Assembly (NCBI RefSeq): GCF_963082655.1
Contig: NC_081555.1
Span: 178,172,944 to 178,236,943 of the forward strand
Length of the DNA: 64,000 nt
Source of the DNA: Stomoxys calcitrans
Taxonomy: Eukaryota; Arthropoda; Insecta; Diptera; Muscidae
Reading direction: 5' to 3'
Every line of letters starts with the position of its first letter. The stretch's first letter is position 1. The translations under genes were made by a program, and so were the position numbers. This document shows positions 36,001-42,000 of the stretch, piece after piece. The notes below the pieces were generated by a model. That model was not told where the DNA came from, searched no databases, and was given only the letters and a program-made list of their open reading frames with translations.

Positions 36001-39000
36001 TTGCCATAAGGGCAATAACAACCAGGACGGTAAGGTCACGAATAGTCTTGCAGTGTAAGAACGAGATTAACGCCTTCTCTGAGGATGGCAAAATACCCAT
36101 AACGGAGTAAGGGGGAATGAAAGGGCAGACGATTTGGCGGTGAAGGCCAGATGACTGCAGTCAATACGTTTTGTTTACCCGAAACTTTTCGGGTCAACGC
36201 AGTCCGAGTTAAGAGCGTGGGCGATGAATCCGCATACAACTTTGTGGAACAGCGAAACGGTCGTGGGAAGACGAAAATTCTACGGGGGGATCCAGATCGT
36301 GAGAAGACGCGGCTATTACTGAACGGAAGTAAGAAGGAGGTCAGTATAGCTTTCGGTATCATAATGGGACACATAAGCACTAAGGTTCCATGGAAAACAA
36401 TTAAGGATTTTGTAAGTGGCAAGGAATTCCTAACATAGATTTTCTTTTTCGAGGTTACTTTTTTTGTATTTAGAGCGCACAACAAGCCGATTACTAGCTT
36501 AGGTGTATGTCCATAGTGGCATGGGGAGGATTAATATCTGCACGCTCTTTTAACCCACCCTATCCTATATCAGGTTATAGACAGATTTGGACCATATTTC
36601 TCACAGTAGTTAAAAGTCATAACGAAGGATCTCATGTAAAATTTCAACCAAATCGGATAAGAAATGCGCCCTCTAGAAGCTCAAAAGTCTAATCGGGAGA
36701 TCGGTTTATATGGGAGCTATATCAGGTTATGGACTGATTTAAACCATACTTTACACAATTGTTGGAAACCATTCCAAAACGAAATGTGCGAAATTTTAGC
36801 CAAATCTTATAAGAATTTCGCCCTCTACTGGCTTATTATGTCTAATCGGGAGATCGCTTTATATGGGAGCTACATCGGCTTATGGACTGATGCAGACCAT
36901 ACTTGGCACAGTTGTTGGAAGTTGCAACAAAACACCTCATGCTCAAATCGAATAAGAATTGCGCCCTCTAGAAGGTCAAAAAGTCAAGACCCAAGTTCGG
37001 CTTATATGGCAGCTATATACAATCATGGACTGATTTGGCCCATTTACAGTCCCAATCGACCTACACTAGCAGGAAGTATTTGTGCAAAATTTCAAGCGTT
37101 TAGCTTTACTCCTTCGAAAGCGTGCTTTCGACAGACGGACATGGCTAGAACATCGAGGCGATCATGTATATGTATACTTTATGGGGTCTTGGACGAAAAA
37201 AAACCCCCATCCCATGGTATAGGGTATAAAAACAAAACGTTCACCAATCATAGATATGAGAGAAGTCTCTTCACTGTTTCTTATTGGAGAATTTCGTTGA
37301 CACTTTTTTTGCTCCATATTGATAAAGGTGGGTGAGGATTTTGAATAGGTCAATCATTAGGTTGGAGACAATTGCGAGGCAGTGCCATAAAAGGTGTCGC
37401 GCACACTGCAGGATTCTTCTTGTGTGGGGCTGACGGGTCCGTAGCAAGATCTGCGTTAATCATCGATCCATTCCTGGCAAGTTTGTTGGCCGCTTCTTTC
37501 CCCATTACAGATTGATGACCCGCGACTCAACAAAGCCCGACATCAGAATCTTCAGTGTCCGCTGACTGTCCACGTATATCGTGATAGGGCCGCAGCAATA
37601 GGCAAATTTGCCCATGAACATTCCATTAATAAACAGGGACAAACTTCTCTCATATTAATAAGTGCTGGCCGATTCAAGTTTTAAGCTCAATAATAAGTGG
37701 CTTCCTTTTTACAGCTGAGTCCGAACGGCATGCCGGAGTGTGACACCTCTTTTTGGATAAGTTTTTACATGGTTGTCATACCAAATGATTTGGTACAGTA
37801 GCTTACAAATGTCGCCAGCATTAGGAGGGAATAACCACCGCTGATAATTTTTTCCGATTTTCTCGCCAGGATTCGAATCCAGGCGTTTAGCGTCATAGGC
37901 GGACATGCTAACCTCTGCGCTAGGGTGGCCTCCATATGGGCTGCAGCTCTCTTGTTGAAATTGTCTCCATTGTTTCGGGACCCAGAAGACCTCTGTCTGA
38001 CATACGCTGCACCCATCGAACAGCCTATAAGATTCCCTCATTCTAAGGAATTCAATGACAATTTTTGCTCTAGTACTCCCATACAATTTAAACCCATCCG
38101 GGACTCAGAGATAAACAAGGAAGGACTTCCTTAGACTTCTTCGTCCACAGAGTTTACCAAGCAGCTTCGACTTCTTCTCTACGTCAGGGTGTTTTTTTTT
38201 CGTGTCGAAGAATTGCTCTCCAGCTGAGTTTAATTAGTCAACTCTCCATAAGAGTGGGATTGGACTCCATTTTACCGACAAAGCTTCGAATATAAAAACA
38301 AGTCCTTTAATAGGTCTTTCCCGCAATTTTGGAATTTGATTTGTTCATACCTTGCGGTTGCTCTTTACTTGACATATCAATATCCAGTGCACTCAGCCTT
38401 GCGAGAACAGAGCCTCCAGCTTGTTATAGGTGGGTAGCCCTCTGGTCTGTTGCCGACCCCTTTTTGAGGTGGGAAGGAGGTTCACCAAAGGTAATGGAGA
38501 TCAACCACAACATAGCCCCCTCCCCCGGCATAAAGAATCATCGCCCCACGGTCCCTCAAACATTTCGCCCCGAACGAGGATATTAAATTCGTGCTCTACT
38601 CCCTTTCATTTGAATCCCACATTGATATGGTGGATACATATGTCCGATTTGTTGGGTATTATAGTGGTGGAATGGCCAACCAGTTACTTATTCCTGAAAG
38701 TGGATATTAGATTCATGCTTTACTCATAATTGCCTTTTATTTGAGACACACATTGCCGTGGTCTGTAAATAAGACGTGTTAAGGCATGTTTTGGGGGTAG
38801 AGTGGATCCGCGAAACTTGGTCCCAAAGATTTATATTGGATTTATGCTCTGCTTTCAATAAACTTTCATATAAGTCCCATATTGCCATAGTCAGTAAATA
38901 TGGCACGTTTGGGGTGTATATTTTGGGTTGGGGGTGGGGCAGTTCTCCCAGATATCCCACCCCAATTTCTTGTTTTTACATCACTATGGGGTAGCAAACA

Positions 39001-42000
39001 AAATTTCGGTCGTCTATTTCTTCAGATAACGAGAAATGTAGTACCTCAGTTTACCCACAGAACCATTCTACATTATCTGTTAACAATGCAAGAAAATCGG
39101 TTTAGCAGTTTTTAAGTCTACGAGTATACAGAACATACAAACAAACAGGTAAAGAGACAGATTGATTTTTATATACAAGTGTGGTAAATAAAGTGCAAAT
39201 ATGCTCTTTAACTATGTTCACTTCTGTAAATTTTAAGCTACATCCATTATATGTGAGTACTCAAGACTCAGACCGGGCTGACACACATTTTCCTGTATTT
39301 TTCTTCTCTATAAAATATTGAAAAATATTTCTGCTTACTGTTTCCCCAAGCTTCCTACCTTCTAGATTTAACACATTGTAATATGATATTAATAACCGCA
39401 ATTGAATAAAGGGCGCCACTCTCATTCAATCGAAGCAAGTATACCATTCGCCCGCAACATAAGACAATAAACTGAGAAAAATGTTAAATGTATGAAAAAA
39501 GTCCGCGATGCCGATTGTATAATACCCATCCCATCCTATAAGTGGAAATTGAGCCATATGATTGTTACGAACTTAGACGGAGGTTGTTAGATGGGGGCAG
39601 TAAAACAATAACAAACTGTAAAAACTACGGCTCTATAAGTATAAGTAGGGCGATAATCTGAACCGATTTTAATAAAATTCATTTAAAAGTTTAACCGTCA
39701 TAAGAGAATAAACATTTCAACAGTCATAAGAGAATGGTGTGGGTCTATTAAAATGAGGATCGGTTGAAAAGTTTCGACATTAATACAATATCATACAATT
39801 AATACAATAATCATACATATGCTTGTATATGGAAACACACACATGTCTATACGGGAACTATTAAAATGAGGATCGGTTGAAAAGTTTCGACATTAATACA
39901 ATATCATACAATTAATACAATAATCATACATATGCTTGTATATGGAAACACACACATGTCTATACGGGAACTATATCTTCAAGTGGACTGATTTCAACTA
40001 ACTTTTCTCAATGCGCTAGAAGTCATTGAGAAAAGTGATGAGCCGTATTTTGTGAAGATCGATTGATAAATGCGCTTGCCAACGCTCTAGACGAGGATAT
40101 CGGGCGATACATAAATATGGGAGCTATATCTAATCCCGAACAGGTTTGTTATGGAATTTATCAGTTATTATCGATAGTCATAAGATTATAGTTCGTGCCA
40201 AAATTTGTGAGAATCAGGAAACAAATGACTACAAAATTGCAATATTTGTCAGAACCGAACGAACACTTATAGGGGGGCCACATTCTAGTCTGAAGGGATT
40301 TTTCCAGTTTCAATGGATTTCATCTCTAGGCAAAAAAAAAAAGACTAGGACAAGTTTGAAGATAGGTTAAGTAAGGTTTAAGTCGCAGTCTGTCATCAGA
40401 CCATCCAGATCGCTTTAAAAAGCCCAGAAACTTGCAAAAGTTCATATCCGCTAAAACAGACAAGTTCTCATAGAAATGATTGGGACTCCTTCTGACTGCC
40501 TGTACGGGACACAGCAGATGTTCCATAGTCTCTTCTTCCTCGACGATCCGAATCAATCTTTCTTTTTGCTCATTTTATGCATTCACTCATCTCGTTATTT
40601 GGTGTCTTGTTCTCAGTTCCCAATTGTCTCATACTCTGTTGTATTTTTAAACGAAGAGTTCAGTTCTTGAAATACTCTATGATTGTTAGGTGCCTTGAAA
40701 GCAGAAATGAATAGCCTTGCGCAGGCCTTTGAAGCAAAAAATTATTTTTAAACAAATTTAGAAGCAAATTATCTTGGTGAGTTGTAAACAATATAATGAG
40801 CTGTTAACAGGCTAGATTAGGATCGGTTTAAATGGCAGTCTGACTCACTTAGACGTATAATATAAAAAAAGTCAGATTAAACAAGTAAAAAGAACTTTGG
40901 ATACCCACCACCTCGGGTATATATGTAAGCCATCTTTCGTCATAATCCGGTGAATAATTTATGCCCTCATAACAGATGTATAGAAATATGGTCCGCTTTG
41001 GACCAAATTTGGAGAAGAAAATATTTGTATTTTTGGTAGCAATATCCAATTATTGACCGATCTGAACCATATACAACACGGATGTCGAAAAACCTGACAT
41101 ACGTCACTGTGTCAGATTTCAGCGAAATCGGATTATAAATGTGGTTTTTATAGGCCAAAAACCATAAATCGAGAGATAGGTCTATATGGCAGCTATATCC
41201 AAATCTGGATCGATTTGGTCCAAATTAAAGAAGTTAGGCCTAAGGGCCTAACACAACTCACTGTCCCAAGTTTTGCGGAAATCGCATAATAAATGCGCCC
41301 TTTATGGACCCAAGACCTTAAATGGAGAGAACGGTCTATATGGCAGCTATATCCAAATCTGGACCGATTTGGTCCAAATTAAAGAAGCTAGGCCTAAGGG
41401 CCTAACACAACTCACTGTCTCAAATTTTGCCGAAATCGGATAATAAATGCGCCCTTTATGGACCAAAGACCTTAAATCGAGAGAACGGTTTATATGGCAG
41501 CTATATCCAAATCTGGACCGATCTGAGTCAAATTGAAGAAGTATTTTGAAGGACTTAACACAAGTTATTGTCCCAAATTTCGGCGAAATCGGACTATAAA
41601 TGCGTCTTTTATGGGCTCAAGACCTTAAATCGAGAGAACGGTTTATATGGCAGCTATATCCAAATCTGAACCGATATAGGCCATATTGCAGAAAGATGTC
41701 AGGGGATTTAATTTAACTCACTGTCTCAAATTTCAGCGACATTGGACAATAAATGCGCCTTTTATGGGCCCAAGACCTTAATTCGAGAGATCGGTCTATA
41801 TGGCAGCTATATCCAAATCGGGACCGATTTGGGCCAAATTGAAGAAGGATGTCGAAAGACCTAACAAAACTGACTGTTCCAAATTTTGGCAAAATCGGAT
41901 AATAAATGCGCCCTTTATGGGCCTAAGACCTTAAATCGAGAGTTCGGTCTATATGGCAGCAATATTTAAATCTAGACCGATCGGAACTAAATTGTAGGAG

